Shown here piece after piece: positions 9,308 through 22,639 of a stretch of 64,000 nt of DNA. Made by a program: the position numbers and the translations under genes. The number at the start of each line of letters is the position of its first letter. Position 1 is the stretch's first letter. Origin of the DNA: Halopseudomonas phragmitis. Lineage in GTDB: Bacteria > Pseudomonadota > Gammaproteobacteria > Pseudomonadales > Pseudomonadaceae. The DNA lies in the NCBI RefSeq assembly GCF_002056295.1, contig NZ_CP020100.1:2007501-2071500 (forward strand), given 5' to 3'. The notes below the pieces were generated by a model, which was not told where the DNA came from, made no database searches, and saw only the letters and a list, made by a program, of their open reading frames with translations.

Positions 9308-9862
9308 TCAGGGGGCGGCCCGGTCGAGTTCGCGCTCGCGGGCTTGCAGTTCGCGGCTACTCAGGCTCGACAGACGCAATAGCAGCTGACGGCTGAGGTC
9401 GCGACGCATTTCTTGGCGCAGCAGTTCTTCTTCTTCACTGCCGGCGACCACGTTGTCGCGATCACGGACCAGGGCGCGCTGGGCTTCCAGGGTCTCGGGA
9501 CCAACCAGGGCGCGGCCCTGGCGATCGAGAATCTGGTAGCTCAAACGGCTAGTGAGCTGAAACTCGGCCGGGCTGGCGCGAGTGGTGTAGCTGACCGCGC
9601 TGCGCTCGTTCTGCTCACCCAGCAATTGCAGGTGGTAAGGTGCACTGGCGCTGAGGCGAACTCCGCTGCTGCGCAGCATGTCGCGCACTTCCTGGTGAGT
9701 CTGGCCGAGGTTGTCGATCGCGCTGAGTCGCAGCTCTCGCAGCTCGACATTCTCCAGGGCGCCGCTACCAGTGCCGCGCAGTTGGAAGCCGCAGCCACTC
9801 AGAACCAGGGTTATACCCAGCAGGGTGGCGGTGAGTAGTCGTCGGGGGCGATTCAGGGACAT
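9308..9862 (-). CDS. lptE: LPS-assembly lipoprotein LptE
   Basis: The 184-aa precursor carries a lipoprotein signal ending in LVLSGCGFQLRG, the hallmark of LptE (formerly RlpB). The mature part is a small alpha/beta domain that plugs the LptD barrel and helps insert LPS into the outer leaflet. It lies between leuS and holA on the minus strand, as in related genomes. The C-terminus is charged (LQARERELDRAAP), typical of Pseudomonas LptE. Confidence 0.93.
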   Translation of the reverse strand: MSLNRPRRLLTATLLGITLVLSGCGFQLRGTGSGALENVELRELRLSAIDNLGQTHQEVRDMLRSSGVRLSASAPYHLQLLGEQNERSAVSYTTRASPAEFQLTSRLSYQILDRQGRALVGPETLEAQRALVRDRDNVVAGSEEEELLRQEMRRDLSRQLLLRLSSLSSRELQARERELDRAAP

Positions 9863-9878
9863 CCGCTTTCTCCGTTTC

Positions 9879-12632
<2,754 letters not shown>

Positions 12633-12687
12633 TCATTGATGGAGGCCGGGGTGGCTTGGCAACTCGATATACAGAGGTAAGTGATTG

Positions 12688-12972
12688 ATGAAAGCACCGG
12701 AGCCGGAACCACTGGCGTGTCGGAACCGGGATTCCTCCTATGATCGGTTGTTGCGGCGGCTGGATCAGGCACTGGATATGGCACGGACGCGCCAGTGGCT
12801 GGACGGACAGCCGCCGGGACTGACCGAGCTGGAAGTCAACGGATTGAGTCCGGAGGACTTGCGCTTGCTATGGCGGATTCTCGATACCATAGCTGAGCAG
12901 CGGGCCGCGTCATACCGCAGTTCAGCGCTGGCGGCGCACGACACACAACAGCAGCAGCGCCAGCACGGCTAG
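12688..12972 (+). CDS. Small conserved-looking hypothetical protein
   Basis: A 94-aa, Arg/Leu/Gln-rich, probably soluble helical protein (SYDRLLRRLDQALDMARTRQ, then a linker, then EDLRLLWRILDTIAEQRA). I do not recognise the family. ATG 12688 is preceded by GAGG at 11 bases; a TTG at 12685 would be closer. It is divergent from leuS, and its last 51 bases overlap antisense with the 3' end of lnt. Its position between leuS and lnt matches small hypothetical genes in P. aeruginosa, which supports it as real. Confidence 0.6.
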   Translation: MKAPEPEPLACRNRDSSYDRLLRRLDQALDMARTRQWLDGQPPGLTELEVNGLSPEDLRLLWRILDTIAEQRAASYRSSALAAHDTQQQQRQHG

Positions 12973-14430
12973 CCCGACAGGCCAGCCGCGCCAGCGCAAA
13001 TAGGGGGTCAAACCTTCGTGGGGCTGAACCCAGCCTTTCAGGGTCAGGGGCTGGAACTGTGGAACTTGCGCGCGAATACCGCCCTGGTGGTCAATCAGGG
13101 CGGTAACGCCGTTATTGGTTCCGCGGATCATCCAGCGGCCGCTTTCCAGTGCCCGCATACGAGCCATTTGTAAGTGTTGCAGCGGACCAATCGATTCACC
13201 AAACCAGCTGTCGTTGCTGATAGTGATCAATAGTTCGCTCTGAGCCGCCAGACGGGCGGCGAAATCCGGATAGACCACTTCGTAGCAGATGAACGGTGCC
13301 AGTCGATAGCCGGCGGCGCGCAAGGGTGGCTGATCGGCTGCGCCACGCGAGAAGCTCGACATCGGCAGGTCGAAGAATGCAATCAGGCCGCGCAACCAGG
13401 CTTCCAGTGGCACATATTCGCCGAATGGCACCAGTTTGTGCTTGAGGTACTGATTGGCGTCTTCACCGGCCACCAGAATACCGTTATAGATACGCAGACT
13501 ACCGGTGCTGTAGTCATCGACCGGGATGCCGGTGATCAGGGTGCTGCCGTGCTCGGCCAGATTAGCAGCGATGCCCTGGACGAACGGCTCGGCCCGGCTG
13601 CTCAGTACCGGTACTGCGGTTTCCGGCCAGATAATCAGGTCACTGCCCAGGTGCGCGTAGCTCATGTCGCGGTACAGGGTCAGGGTGTGCTCGATATGGG
13701 CCGGGTCCCACTTGCGTGATTGCGGGATGTCGGCCTGAACCAGGGCGACTGACAGCGGCTCGCCGGCCGGCTGGGTCCACTCCCGGCCGTACAGGGCCCA
13801 GCCACCGAGCCAGATCGCCAGCACCAGGCCCAGGCCAGCGAGTGCGCGTGGCAGGTGCCAGAGCCGGGTTTCGCTCAAGATGGTGGCCGTCAGTACGCTG
13901 AACAGGCTGACCAGCCAGACACCACCCAGCGGAGCCCAGCCGGCCAGCCAGGTATCGAGCAGGGCGTAGCCCTGATACAGCCAGGGAAAGCCTGTGAGGA
14001 ACCAGGCGCGGAAAAACTCCTGACCAACCCACAACGCAGCAAAGCCGCTCACGCTCAGCCAGGGCCCCGTTGGGCGTAGCCAGCGGCTCCAGAGCCAGGC
14101 CATCAAGCCGTAGATCAGCGCCAGACCAGCAACAAAGCCGGCTGTCAGCAGCCCAGCCAGAGCTGGTGAGGCGTCGCCGTGTATATGAATGCTGATGTAG
14201 ACCCAAGAGACCCCGCTGGCAAACAGGCCAAGCCCCCATAGCCAGCCACGCAAGAAGGCCTGGCGACCTTCAATTCGGGCCAGGCCCTGGTAGAGCAGGG
14301 CGGCCGAGAGCAGGCCCAGGGGCCAGATATCGAACGGAGTGAAGGCCAGGGTGCCCAGTGCGCCGCCAGCCAGCGCGAGCAGATGGCCGGTCCAGCCTGG
14401 GGCTTGCAGCCAGTGAAGCGGGTGTCGCAC
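12922..14430 (-). CDS. lnt: Apolipoprotein N-acyltransferase
   Basis: The 502-aa inner-membrane enzyme adds the third acyl chain to the N-terminal Cys of lipoproteins. The N-terminal half has about six to eight membrane helices; the C-terminal half is a periplasmic nitrilase domain with the Glu-Lys-Cys triad visible in WPETAVPV, LKHKLVPFGEYVP and PFICYEVVYPD. The start is GTG 14430 behind AAGGACGCC. It sits 18 bases downstream of corC in the conserved ybeZ-ybeY-corC-lnt run. Confidence 0.96.
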   Translation of the reverse strand: MRHPLHWLQAPGWTGHLLALAGGALGTLAFTPFDIWPLGLLSAALLYQGLARIEGRQAFLRGWLWGLGLFASGVSWVYISIHIHGDASPALAGLLTAGFVAGLALIYGLMAWLWSRWLRPTGPWLSVSGFAALWVGQEFFRAWFLTGFPWLYQGYALLDTWLAGWAPLGGVWLVSLFSVLTATILSETRLWHLPRALAGLGLVLAIWLGGWALYGREWTQPAGEPLSVALVQADIPQSRKWDPAHIEHTLTLYRDMSYAHLGSDLIIWPETAVPVLSSRAEPFVQGIAANLAEHGSTLITGIPVDDYSTGSLRIYNGILVAGEDANQYLKHKLVPFGEYVPLEAWLRGLIAFFDLPMSSFSRGAADQPPLRAAGYRLAPFICYEVVYPDFAARLAAQSELLITISNDSWFGESIGPLQHLQMARMRALESGRWMIRGTNNGVTALIDHQGGIRAQVPQFQPLTLKGWVQPHEGLTPYLRWRGWPVGLAVLALLLLCVVRRQR

Positions 14431-14448
14431 GATGCGGCGTCCTTGTCC

Positions 14449-15288
14449 TTATTGATCGATTACGGTGATGCGCAGCAGATGAACACGGCGGCTGTCGGCG
14501 TTGAGTACCCGGACCCGGAAGCCTTCCAGTTCAACTACTTCGTTGCGTTTGGGCAGATGACCGAAGGCATTCATGACCAGCCCGCCGACGGTATCGAACT
14601 CTTCGTCGGGGAAGTCGCTGCCGAAGTGCTCGTTGAAGTCTTCGATCGGGGTCAGGCCCTTGACCAGGAAGTCGCCGCTGGGCAATGGCTTGATCTGGCT
14701 ATCTTCGTCGACATCGTGTTCATCCTCGATATCGCCAACGATCTGCTCCAGCACGTCCTCGATAGTGACCAGTCCGGAGACGCCGCCATATTCGTCGATG
14801 ACGATGGCCATATGATTACGGGTCGAGCGGAATTCGCGCAGCAATACGTTGAGCCGCTTGGATTCGGGCACGAAGGTCGCTGGACGCAGCACTTCCTTGA
14901 GGTTGAAGCGTTCGCAATTGCCGTCCAGCAATAGCGGCAACAGGTCCTTGGCCAGCAGAATGCCCAGCACTTCGTCGATGCTTTCACCGATTACCGGGTA
15001 GCGCGAGTGCGCAGCCTCGATCACGGCCGGCAGGAAGTCACGTGGGGCCTGGGTGGATTTGATGGTGGTCATCTGTGAGCGCGGAACCATGATGTCCCGG
15101 ACCTGCATGTCGGAAACCTGCAGAGCGCCTTCGATGATCGACAGGGCCTCGATATCCAGGACCTCGTTCTGATGCGCTTCGCGCAGCAGTTCCAATAGTT
15201 CCTGGCGATTCTTGGGTTCATGGACAAAAGCCTGGACCAGTCTGTCCAGCCAGGACTTATGTCCGTTGGTCGATCGATCTTCGCTCAT
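14449..15288 (-). CDS. corC: CorC/HlyC-family CBS-domain protein
   Basis: The 279-aa cytoplasmic protein has two CBS domains (DIMVPRSQMTTI near residue 70 and HMAIVIDEYGGVSGLVTIED near 150) and a C-terminal CorC transporter-associated domain (FDTVGGLVMNAFGHLP). Family members are linked to Mg2+/Co2+ efflux and nucleotide sensing. It lacks the membrane DUF21 domain of larger paralogs. It lies five bases after ybeY on the minus strand, as in E. coli ybeX. Confidence 0.93.
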   Translation of the reverse strand: MSEDRSTNGHKSWLDRLVQAFVHEPKNRQELLELLREAHQNEVLDIEALSIIEGALQVSDMQVRDIMVPRSQMTTIKSTQAPRDFLPAVIEAAHSRYPVIGESIDEVLGILLAKDLLPLLLDGNCERFNLKEVLRPATFVPESKRLNVLLREFRSTRNHMAIVIDEYGGVSGLVTIEDVLEQIVGDIEDEHDVDEDSQIKPLPSGDFLVKGLTPIEDFNEHFGSDFPDEEFDTVGGLVMNAFGHLPKRNEVVELEGFRVRVLNADSRRVHLLRITVIDQ

Positions 15289-15293
15289 GTTCC

Positions 15294-15752
15294 TTACTCG
15301 TTGGGGGAAATATAGGGGTCGGGAAAGCCCAGTTCGGCCAGTAGCCGGGTTTCCAGGGTTTCCATGACCTCGGCTTCGGCGTCTTCGATATGGTCGTAGC
15401 CAACCAGGTGCAGGCAGCCGTGGATAACCATATGGGCCCAGTGGGCCTCGGGTGTCTTGCTTTGTTCGGCGGCTTCGCGCAGTACCACCGGGACGCAGAT
15501 CACCAGATCGCCGAGCAGCGGGATATCCAGTTCCGGCGGCAGGTCGGCCGGAAACGACAGTACATTGGTTGGATAGTCGCGCTGGCGGTATTCGCGGTTG
15601 AGTGCCTGGCTTTCTTCGGCATCGACCAGACGAATGGTCAGTTCATGGCCGGGCTTGTCGCGCAGGGCCAGCCCGGCCCAGCGTATGAAACAGTCGTCGT
15701 CAGGCTGGCCAGGCAGGTCGGTGGCGCGCTGGATGTCCAGATCAAGCGTCAT
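15294..15752 (-). CDS. ybeY: Endoribonuclease YbeY
   Basis: The 152-aa protein carries the zinc motif [11 protein letters not shown]. YbeY is a single-strand RNase needed for 16S rRNA 3' maturation and ribosome quality control. The frame is open further upstream, but the family N-terminus begins at [10 protein letters not shown] (ATG 15752), which overlaps the end of ybeZ by 11 bases. That overlap suggests translational coupling within the ybeZ-ybeY-corC-lnt operon. Confidence 0.95.
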   Translation of the reverse strand: MTLDLDIQRATDLPGQPDDDCFIRWAGLALRDKPGHELTIRLVDAEESQALNREYRQRDYPTNVLSFPADLPPELDIPLLGDLVICVPVVLREAAEQSKTPEAHWAHMVIHGCLHLVGYDHIEDAEAEVMETLETRLLAELGFPDPYISPNE

Positions 15753-16764
15753 CGCTTGGCTCCTGACGCTCCTTGCGGGCCTTCTCCTGAGCGTGATCGA
15801 AGCGATCATAGGCTTCGACAATGCGTTGCACCAGTGGGTGACGGACCACGTCCTTGGATTTGAAATGGGTGAAGCCGATGCCCTTGACACCGTTGAGCAC
15901 GTCCATCACATGAATCAGTCCGGAACGGGTGCCGCGTGGCAGGTCGACCTGGGTGATGTCGCCGGTGATCACGGCGGTGGAGCCGAAGCCAATCCGGGTC
16001 AGGAACATCTTCATCTGCTCGACTGTGGTGTTCTGGCTCTCGTCGAGGATGATGAAGCTGTTGTTCAGGGTCCGGCCGCGCATATAGGCCAGCGGCGCGA
16101 CTTCAATAACCTGGCGCTCGATCAGCTTGGCGACCTGATCGAAACCGAGCATCTCGTACAGGGCGTCGTACAGCGGGCGCAGATAAGGGTCGATTTTCTG
16201 AGCCAGGTCGCCAGGCAAAAAGCCCAGTTTCTCACCGGCCTCTACTGCCGGACGGACCAGCAGTATGCGGCGAATCTGATCGCGCTCAAGGGCGTCGACC
16301 GCGCAGGCTACGGCGAGGTAGGTCTTGCCGGTACCGGCCGGGCCGATACCAAAGTTGATGTCATGTTCCTGAATCGAGCGTACATAGCTTTGCTGGTTCG
16401 GTCCGCGTGGCTGAATCGTCATACGCTTGGTGCGCAGCAGCACCGGCTGGTGCCCGTCGACGTCATTGAGCGTTTCGCTGAGGTTTTCCAGGCCAGATTC
16501 CTGCAGGTACAGGTGTACGGTGTCCGGGGTCAGCTCCTGCTTGCCGCGGGTTTCGCGGTACAGTTGGCGCAGTACGGCTTCGGCCGAGCGGGTGATGGCC
16601 GGATCGCCGATAAGCTCGAAGTGATTGCCGCGGTTGCGCACCTCAATGCCGAGACGTTGCTCGATCAGGTGCAAATGTTCGTCGAACTGCCCGCAAAGAC
16701 TGGCGAAACGCCGGGAATCCACGGGTTCGATGCTGAAGCGATGTATATGCAAGGGAGCGTTCAA
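15742..16764 (-). CDS. ybeZ: PhoH-like ATPase YbeZ
   Basis: The 340-aa protein has Walker [12 protein letters not shown] and Walker [12 protein letters not shown] of the PhoH family, usually encoded beside ybeY and acting with it in RNA metabolism. The sequence fixes an unusual start: an in-frame TAG lies two codons upstream, so the longest product begins at a TTG (16764, reading [13 protein letters not shown]), with no clear Shine-Dalgarno. A shorter start cannot be excluded but would cut into conserved residues. Confidence 0.94.
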   Translation of the reverse strand: MNAPLHIHRFSIEPVDSRRFASLCGQFDEHLHLIEQRLGIEVRNRGNHFELIGDPAITRSAEAVLRQLYRETRGKQELTPDTVHLYLQESGLENLSETLNDVDGHQPVLLRTKRMTIQPRGPNQQSYVRSIQEHDINFGIGPAGTGKTYLAVACAVDALERDQIRRILLVRPAVEAGEKLGFLPGDLAQKIDPYLRPLYDALYEMLGFDQVAKLIERQVIEVAPLAYMRGRTLNNSFIILDESQNTTVEQMKMFLTRIGFGSTAVITGDITQVDLPRGTRSGLIHVMDVLNGVKGIGFTHFKSKDVVRHPLVQRIVEAYDRFDHAQEKARKERQEPSDDA

Positions 16765-16866
16765 AGTGGTCTATGGGGCGCCATGTGGCTCAAGTTGAAT
16801 ACAGCATAACGCTCAGACGGCGTCATGCAAAGTAGACTGGAAGCAGGTCGCTCCCAGCCTGGGTTG

Positions 16867-18183
16867 TCAGTGACTTTTCAATTGTCCGCGCAGCGAGTGC
16901 GGCAGCGCCTCGATAATCTCGACTTCGGCGAACTGGCCGATCAGGGCCGGGTTGTCGCAGCGGAAGTTGACTACCCGATTGTGCTCGGTGCGGCCCTGGA
17001 GCATGCCTGGGTCCTTTTTCGAGAAGTCGCTGACCAGAATGCGTTGAGTGCTACCGACCATGCGCCGGCTGTTCTCGAAGCCCTGCTGGTTGAGGCGTGC
17101 CTGGAGGATTTGCAGGCGCTGCTTCTTAACCTCGGTTGGGGTGTCGTCCTTGAGGTCGGAAGCAGGGGTGCCGGGGCGGGCACTGTAGATGAACGAATAG
17201 GAGAAGTCGAAACCGACCTCTTCCACCAGTTTCATGGTCTGCTCGAAGTCACGGTCGGTCTCGCCGGGAAAGCCGACGATGAAATCCGAACTGAGGATAA
17301 TGTCCGGCACGGCGGCCTTGAGCTTGCGAATCCGTGACTTGTATTCCAGGGCGGTATGATTGCGTTTCATCGCCGCCAGCACCCGGTCGGAGCCGGACTG
17401 TACCGGCAGGTGCAGGTACTTCACCAGTTTAGGAAGCTCGGCATGGGCCTGAATGATCGCATCGGAAAACTCCAGCGGGTGGCTGGTGGTGTAGCGGATG
17501 CGCTCGATGCCGTCGATCGCCGCCACTGCGTGCAGCAGGTCAGCGAAGTCCGTGCCGTCAAACCGGTAGCCGTTGACGTTCTGGCCAAGCAAGGTGACTT
17601 CCTTGACTCCGTTCTCGGCCAGGTGAATGATTTCGGCCAATACGTCGGCCAGTGGCCGACTGACTTCTTCGCCGCGAGTGTACGGCACTACACAGAAGCT
17701 GCAGTACTTGCTGCAACCTTCCATAATTGAGACGAAGGCGGTCGGGCCATCGACCCGGGGTTCGGGCAGACGGTCGAACTTTTCGATTTCCGGGAAGGAG
17801 ACGTCGACCTGGGCGGTTTTGGTACTGCGTGCGGCGTCGATCATTTCCGGTAGGCGGTGCAGGGTCTGCGGACCAAATACCACATCCACATAGGACGCGC
17901 GGTCACGGATCGCGGTGCCTTCCTGGCTGGCGACGCAGCCACCGACACCGATGATCAGTTCCGGGTTCTTTTCCTTGAGTGGCCGCCAGCGCCCCAGCTC
18001 GGAAAACACTTTTTCCTGGGCCTTCTCGCGGATCGAGCAGGTGTTGAGCAGGATGACATCCGCGTCTTCGGGGTTGTCGGTCAGCTCCATTGCCTGATGT
18101 TCGCCGAGCAGGTCCGCCATGCGCGAGCTGTCATACTCGTTCATCTGGCAGCCGTGGGTCTGGATAAAGAGTTTCTTGGCCAT
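16867..18183 (-). CDS. miaB: tRNA-i6A37 methylthiotransferase
   Basis: The 438-aa radical SAM enzyme puts the 2-methylthio group on i6A37 of tRNAs. N-terminal MTTase domain cysteines are in [23 protein letters not shown] and VGGCVA. The radical SAM cluster is [16 protein letters not shown], and a TRAM domain follows near the C-terminus. The frame reaches 18228, but [13 protein letters not shown] at 18183 is the family start. A TATAAT reading leftwards at 18220-18225 could be its -10. It is divergent from the DUF1820 gene. Confidence 0.96.
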   Translation of the reverse strand: MAKKLFIQTHGCQMNEYDSSRMADLLGEHQAMELTDNPEDADVILLNTCSIREKAQEKVFSELGRWRPLKEKNPELIIGVGGCVASQEGTAIRDRASYVDVVFGPQTLHRLPEMIDAARSTKTAQVDVSFPEIEKFDRLPEPRVDGPTAFVSIMEGCSKYCSFCVVPYTRGEEVSRPLADVLAEIIHLAENGVKEVTLLGQNVNGYRFDGTDFADLLHAVAAIDGIERIRYTTSHPLEFSDAIIQAHAELPKLVKYLHLPVQSGSDRVLAAMKRNHTALEYKSRIRKLKAAVPDIILSSDFIVGFPGETDRDFEQTMKLVEEVGFDFSYSFIYSARPGTPASDLKDDTPTEVKKQRLQILQARLNQQGFENSRRMVGSTQRILVSDFSKKDPGMLQGRTEHNRVVNFRCDNPALIGQFAEVEIIEALPHSLRGQLKSH

Positions 18184-18280
18184 GGGGTCTACGAAAGAAT
18201 GCTCTCGGAAAAAAGCGCGATTATACACGGTATGCTATGATCCGCGCCCGCACTTCATCATTAGCGTGTCCGCAATCCTC

Positions 18281-18610
18281 ATGAGCAAAGACAAACAGCC
18301 GATCTTTCGGGTGATTTTCAATAATCAGGGCCAGGTTTTCGAACTCTATGCCCGGCAAATCTTCCAGAGCGAGCTCTGGGGTTTCATGGAGATCGAGGAA
18401 CTGGTGTTCGGTGAGCGCTCTGGCGTGCTGGTCGATCCCGGCGAAGAGAAGCTCAAGACCCAGTTCGAAGGCGTCAAGCGCAGCTTCATCCCGGTTCAGG
18501 CGATCGTGCGCATCGACGAAGTCGAGCGTGTCGGTCAGGCCAAGATCAGTGAAGCCAAGGGCGGCAACGTTATGCCGTTTCCGCTGCCGCCAGGCCCGAC
18601 CCAGGGCTGA
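18281..18610 (+). CDS. DUF1820 family protein
   Basis: A 109-aa soluble protein (MSKDKQPIFRVIFNNQGQ start; GVLVDPGEEKLKTQFEGV in the middle) of a family frequent in gamma-proteobacteria next to miaB. Function is not established. ATG 18281 was chosen because the conserved sequence starts there. It is transcribed away from miaB across a 97-base divergent region. Confidence 0.85.
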   Translation: MSKDKQPIFRVIFNNQGQVFELYARQIFQSELWGFMEIEELVFGERSGVLVDPGEEKLKTQFEGVKRSFIPVQAIVRIDEVERVGQAKISEAKGGNVMPFPLPPGPTQG

Positions 18611-18624
18611 GCGCTCTTCTCCGT

Positions 18625-19239
18625 CTATTCCAGCGGTTCGGGGTCGGCCGGTGTTACCGGCGTTTCCGGGCCCAGGGCCGGGCTGGGCTCGGGTACCAGT
18701 GCGCGATTGAGTTGCTCTTCACGCAATTGGGCCAGGTAGTTTCGAAACAGAGTGCTGAGTACCTGATTGGCTACCGCCAGCTCTTCCGGTCCCATCTCTT
18801 CGGCAATCCGGTCGCTGGCATCCATTGCAGTATCTTCGCCGTTGACTGCCGCCATTTTCAGAATGATGAAGGCCTGGGGCAGGTTGCGCGGTACCCCCTC
18901 GCCCTGATAGTGCATCAGGCCAAGTCGATACTGGGCTGTGGGATGGCCTTGGATCGAGGCTTCTTCATACCATTCCAGCGCCATTTCCACGTCGCGCTCC
19001 AGACGTTCGCCGCTGTTGTACAACTCGCCCATCTCGAATTGGGCCTGGGCGTCGCCGGCTTTGGCCAGCGCCGTGCACTGCTCAATCGCCAGCGGCAGAC
19101 TGTCATCGTCCACCCGATTGAGCGCGCAGCGCTCTTCGGTGCTGATCAGTAGTGGATTGCCGGATTCGGCCAGAGCCAGGGCTGGCAGCAGCAGACCGAA
19201 ACCAAGGGGGATTAGCAGGGGGCGTATGGAAGCTGTCAT
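18625..19239 (-). CDS. Exported Sel1/TPR-repeat protein
   Basis: The 204-aa precursor has a signal peptide (LLIPLGFGLLLPALALAES). Two or three Sel1-like repeats follow (AQAQFEMGELYNSGERLERD and TAQYRLGLMHYQGEGVPRN), then a Pro/Glu-rich tail. Such repeats form protein-binding solenoids; the partner is unknown. The ATG at 19239 overlaps the stop of the upstream membrane-protein gene (TGATG), which supports this start over one 36 bases upstream. It matches the position of P. aeruginosa PA3978. Confidence 0.82.
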   Translation of the reverse strand: MTASIRPLLIPLGFGLLLPALALAESGNPLLISTEERCALNRVDDDSLPLAIEQCTALAKAGDAQAQFEMGELYNSGERLERDVEMALEWYEEASIQGHPTAQYRLGLMHYQGEGVPRNLPQAFIILKMAAVNGEDTAMDASDRIAEEMGPEELAVANQVLSTLFRNYLAQLREEQLNRALVPEPSPALGPETPVTPADPEPLE

Positions 19240-19904
19240 CACCGAGGTGCCGTTGTCGAGTCGTTGCTGGGACACGCGTTGTCGCTATTGTGCGCCTGTT
19301 CGGCCAGCAGGCCAACCGCCAGTGCGGCAGCGACGAAGCCTGGCAGCAGCCAACTGGCGCTGGCCTCGGCGCTGAGCAGGGCGGTCAATGGCAATTGCTG
19401 GCTGAGTAGGGCAGGAGCGATCAGGCTGACCGGAGCGATCAGGCAGAGTCCGGCGATACGCTTGTCGCGGCCCAGGTACAGTACCGCGCTGGCCAGCAGG
19501 CCGGCAGCACCGAGCAGGTTGACCAGCCAGTGGTAGCCGGGTTGCCAGCCGAGATAGCGCGACAGCTCGAAGCAGGCCATCAGGCCCAGAATGACCTGGC
19601 CCCAGATCATCGGCTTCCAGCGTAGTCCCCGAGCCAGATAGACACTGACCAGTCCCAGTAGCGGCAGGCTGAGGTGCTGCGCGGCCAGGCCGAAGATCCG
19701 CTGGGCGTCGGCCATTGCCGTGCCACTGGCTCCCCACTGGCCGAGCGTCAGCAGCAGGCTGCTGAGCGCCGCCAGCAGCAATGCGACCAGGCCGGCGTTC
19801 AATGCACCCCGTGCACCGGTATGCCGTCCGACCCGGCGTGGCCAGAGCCACAGGCTAAGGCCGGCGAGGAACAGGGTCAGGAGCAGATAGCTGATAGCGA
19901 TCAT
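19239..19904 (-). CDS. Hypothetical membrane protein
   Basis: The 221-aa product has about seven hydrophobic segments with Trp/Arg-rich turns ([14 protein letters not shown]). I recognise no family motif. It overlaps hemL by four bases upstream (ATGA) and the Sel1 gene by one base downstream, so it belongs to a hemL-membrane protein-Sel1 transcription unit. No functional link to heme synthesis can be shown. Confidence 0.7.
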   Translation of the reverse strand: MIAISYLLLTLFLAGLSLWLWPRRVGRHTGARGALNAGLVALLLAALSSLLLTLGQWGASGTAMADAQRIFGLAAQHLSLPLLGLVSVYLARGLRWKPMIWGQVILGLMACFELSRYLGWQPGYHWLVNLLGAAGLLASAVLYLGRDKRIAGLCLIAPVSLIAPALLSQQLPLTALLSAEASASWLLPGFVAAALAVGLLAEQAHNSDNACPSNDSTTAPR

Positions 19905-21181
19905 AGGGCGGCGAAGGCCTTCTCGGCGGCGTCCAGGGTCAATTTGAGCTCGGTATCGCCATGGGCGATCGAGGTAAAGCCGGCTTCGAAGGCGCTAGGC
20001 GCCAGGTATACGCCAGCGTCCAGCATCAGATGGAAGAAGCGTTTGAAGCGTTCGGCGTCACTGGCCATCACATCAGCGAAGGTGACGATATCGTCGGCAC
20101 CGCTGAAGTACAGGCCGAACATGCCGCCGGCCTGGGTGGTGACGAACGGGATGCCGGCGGCATCGGCGCGCTGTTGCAGGCCGTCGAGCAGGCGCGTGGT
20201 GTAGTCGGCAAGCTCGCTGTGAAAGCCCGGGCGGCTGATCAGCTTGAGGGTGGTCAGGCCGGCAGCCATGGCCAGCGGATTGCCCGACAGGGTGCCGGCC
20301 TGATAGACCGGGCCGAGCGGAGCGATATGTTCCATTATTGCGCGCTTGCCACCGAAACAGCCGACCGGCATGCCGCCGCCGATGATCTTGCCGAAGGTGG
20401 TCAGGTCCGGGGTGACCTCATAGTGTGCCTGAGCGCCACCCAGGGCTACGCGGAAACCGGTCATTACTTCGTCGAAAATCAGCACTACGCCATGCTTGTC
20501 GCACAGTTCGCGCAGGCCTTCCAGGAAACCGGGTGCTGGTGGTACGCAGTTCATGTTGCCGGCCACCGGCTCGACGATGATGCAGGCGACCTCGTTACCA
20601 ACTTGGGTCAGGCACTCAGCCACTGCATTGATATCGTTGAATGGCAGGGTCAGGGTGTGTTTGGCGAAGGCTGCCGGCACGCCAGCAGAGTTCGGCACGC
20701 CCTGGGTCAGGGCGCCAGAGCCGGCCTTGACCAGCAGGCTGTCGGAGTGGCCGTGGTAGCAGCCCTCGAACTTGATGATGCTGTCGCGACCGGTGTAGCC
20801 GCGGGCCAGGCGGATTGCGCTCATGGTGGCCTCGGTGCCGGAGCTGACCATGCGGACCATATCCATCGACGGCACCAGCGAGCAGACCAGTTCGGCCATC
20901 TCGGTTTCCAGTGCGGTCGGTGCGCCATAGGACAGGCCGTGATCAAGCTGGCGGCGCACGGCGTCGAGTACGTCCGGATGGCTGTGGCCGAGGATCATCG
21001 GGCCCCAGGAGCCGACGTAGTCAACGTAGCGCTTGTCGTCTTCGTCGATCACATAGGCGCCTTGGGCATGTTTGAAGAACAGCGGGGTACCGCCGACGCT
21101 CTTGAACGCGCGAACCGGCGAATTGACGCCGCCGGGGATGTGTTTCTGGGCGTTGGCAAAGAGGATTTCGGAACGGGACAT
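19901..21181 (-). CDS. hemL: Glutamate-1-semialdehyde 2,1-aminomutase
   Basis: The 426-aa PLP enzyme makes 5-aminolevulinate in the C5 heme pathway. It shows [18 protein letters not shown] at the N-terminus, [29 protein letters not shown], and the PLP lysine in [26 protein letters not shown] at 21181 is the usual start; an ATG seven codons upstream is less likely. thiE lies 17 bases upstream on the same strand, the familiar thiD-thiE-hemL order. Confidence 0.97.
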   Translation of the reverse strand: MSRSEILFANAQKHIPGGVNSPVRAFKSVGGTPLFFKHAQGAYVIDEDDKRYVDYVGSWGPMILGHSHPDVLDAVRRQLDHGLSYGAPTALETEMAELVCSLVPSMDMVRMVSSGTEATMSAIRLARGYTGRDSIIKFEGCYHGHSDSLLVKAGSGALTQGVPNSAGVPAAFAKHTLTLPFNDINAVAECLTQVGNEVACIIVEPVAGNMNCVPPAPGFLEGLRELCDKHGVVLIFDEVMTGFRVALGGAQAHYEVTPDLTTFGKIIGGGMPVGCFGGKRAIMEHIAPLGPVYQAGTLSGNPLAMAAGLTTLKLISRPGFHSELADYTTRLLDGLQQRADAAGIPFVTTQAGGMFGLYFSGADDIVTFADVMASDAERFKRFFHLMLDAGVYLAPSAFEAGFTSIAHGDTELKLTLDAAEKAFAAL

Positions 21182-21198
21182 GAGTACTCTCTCAGGAT

Positions 21199-21828
21199 TC
21201 AAAGACTGGAAAATAATTCGGTAAAGCCGCGCGCGCGACGCTCGACTTCAGCGGTGGTATCGGCGCCGAACAGGCCGTTGACCACCGCCAGCAGGTCGGC
21301 ACCGGCGCTGATCAGTTGTGGGCCATTGTGCAAAGTCACGCCGCCAATGGCGACCAGTGGCAGGCTATAGCGCTTGCGTGCCTGCTCCAGCAGCACCGGG
21401 GTGGCCGCCGGAGCACCGGGCTTGGTCACTGATTGGAAAAAACGCCCGAAGGCCAGGTAGCTGGCGCCGGCTGCGGCCGCTTGTTCTGCAAAGTCGAGGC
21501 TGGCGTGGCAGGTGGCGCCAATGATCGCGTCACGTCCCAACTGCTGACGAGCCTCGCGCAGTGAACCGTCGTCGCGGCCAAGGTGCAGGCCGACGCCCAG
21601 TTCGGTCGCCAGGGCCAGGTCATCGTTGATGATCAGCTCAGCACCGTAATAGCTGCACAGGCTTTTCAGTTGAGTGGCTTCGTCGAGTCGGCGGGCACTG
21701 TCGGTGGATTTGTCGCGATACTGTAGCAGTCGGGCGCCGCCGGCCAGGGCTGCGTCAACCCAGGGCAGCAGCTTGCCGTCGGCCAGCAATTTGCTGTCGG
21801 TGATGGCGTACAGGCCGCGCAGGCTCAT
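21199..21828 (-). CDS. thiE: Thiamine-phosphate synthase
   Basis: The 209-aa TIM-barrel enzyme joins the pyrimidine and thiazole halves of thiamine. It begins [15 protein letters not shown], has [11 protein letters not shown] and [20 protein letters not shown], and keeps the phosphate-binding [10 protein letters not shown]. The open frame continues 92 codons upstream, but that part is low-complexity Ala/Pro sequence overlapping thiD, so ATG 21828 is the start. No TPP riboswitch is visible nearby. Confidence 0.95.
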   Translation of the reverse strand: MSLRGLYAITDSKLLADGKLLPWVDAALAGGARLLQYRDKSTDSARRLDEATQLKSLCSYYGAELIINDDLALATELGVGLHLGRDDGSLREARQQLGRDAIIGATCHASLDFAEQAAAAGASYLAFGRFFQSVTKPGAPAATPVLLEQARKRYSLPLVAIGGVTLHNGPQLISAGADLLAVVNGLFGADTTAEVERRARGFTELFSSL

Positions 21829-21841
21829 TGCTGGTTCTCCA

Positions 21842-22639
21842 TCAGCAGGCATCCAGTGGCAGGCGGCGTGGCACATACTGGCCGTGGCCGGGTTGCTCGG
21901 CATCGCGCAGGGTGCGCCAGGTGTAGTCGAGCGCCGAACGGACCGCGCTGACCAGTCCTTCACCCAGGGCCAGGCGGCCGGCCAGGGCGCTGGCCAGGGT
22001 GCAGCCGGAGCCATGGTAGTTGCCGGGCAGGCGCTGGCAGGTGAAATCATGGTGGCTACCGTCGGCACAGTAGAGCCGGTTATGTACTTCGCTTTCGTCG
22101 CCATGCCCGCCGGTGATCAGCAGATGGCCGATATGCGGCAGCAGCCGTTCGGCGCACTCCTCAGCGCTGCCTTCCGGCAATTCGGCAAGAATGCGTGCTT
22201 CGGGCAGGTTGGGAGTGGCAATGGCGGCTATCGGGAACAGCCGTTCGCGCAGTGCATAGCCGACATCATCCTTGCCTAGCGAGCCGCCGCCACCGGCACG
22301 CAGTACCGGATCGCAGACCAGAGGCACTCCCGGTAGTTGCTGCATCAACTCGAGTACGGTCTCGACCATTTCGACCGAGCCGAGCATGCCAAGCTTGACT
22401 GCCGCAATCGGCAGGTCGGCGATCACCTTGCGAGCCTGGGCCAACACCCATTCGCGGTCCAGCACCCGGAAGTCACTGACATCGACGGTATCCTGCACGG
22501 TCAGCGCGGTCACAGTCGGGGCGGCATGGCAACCCTGGGCCAGCAACGCTTCGATATCGGCCTGCAGGCCGGCACCGCCGCTGGGGTCGTGGCCGGACAG
22601 GCAGAGAACAACTGGTCGGGAGGGCATTGGTGTGGTCAT
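21842..22639 (-). CDS. thiD: Hydroxymethylpyrimidine (phosphate) kinase
   Basis: The 265-aa ribokinase-fold enzyme phosphorylates HMP and HMP-P for thiamine synthesis. Visible marks are [19 protein letters not shown] near the N-terminus, the central [15 protein letters not shown], and the anion-hole region [16 protein letters not shown] with the catalytic Asp equivalent missing by one step (GSGC). It is 13 bases upstream of thiE and heads the thiD-thiE-hemL unit. Confidence 0.94.
   Translation of the reverse strand: MTTPMPSRPVVLCLSGHDPSGGAGLQADIEALLAQGCHAAPTVTALTVQDTVDVSDFRVLDREWVLAQARKVIADLPIAAVKLGMLGSVEMVETVLELMQQLPGVPLVCDPVLRAGGGGSLGKDDVGYALRERLFPIAAIATPNLPEARILAELPEGSAEECAERLLPHIGHLLITGGHGDESEVHNRLYCADGSHHDFTCQRLPGNYHGSGCTLASALAGRLALGEGLVSAVRSALDYTWRTLRDAEQPGHGQYVPRRLPLDAC

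Noticed and set aside
12922-12972. Antisense overlap of the small gene at 12688 with lnt as a possible regulatory antisense
   Set aside because: The overlap is only 51 bases at convergent 3' ends, common in compact genomes, with nothing else suggesting regulation.
19961-21370. 469-codon plus-strand frame antisense to hemL
   Set aside because: It mirrors the third-codon-position bias of hemL; no protein motif is present, and hemL is intact on the other strand.
21829-22104. 92-codon N-terminal extension of thiE
   Set aside because: It is Ala/Pro/Trp-rich, overlaps thiD in another frame and has no homology to ThiE; the conserved start is at 21828.
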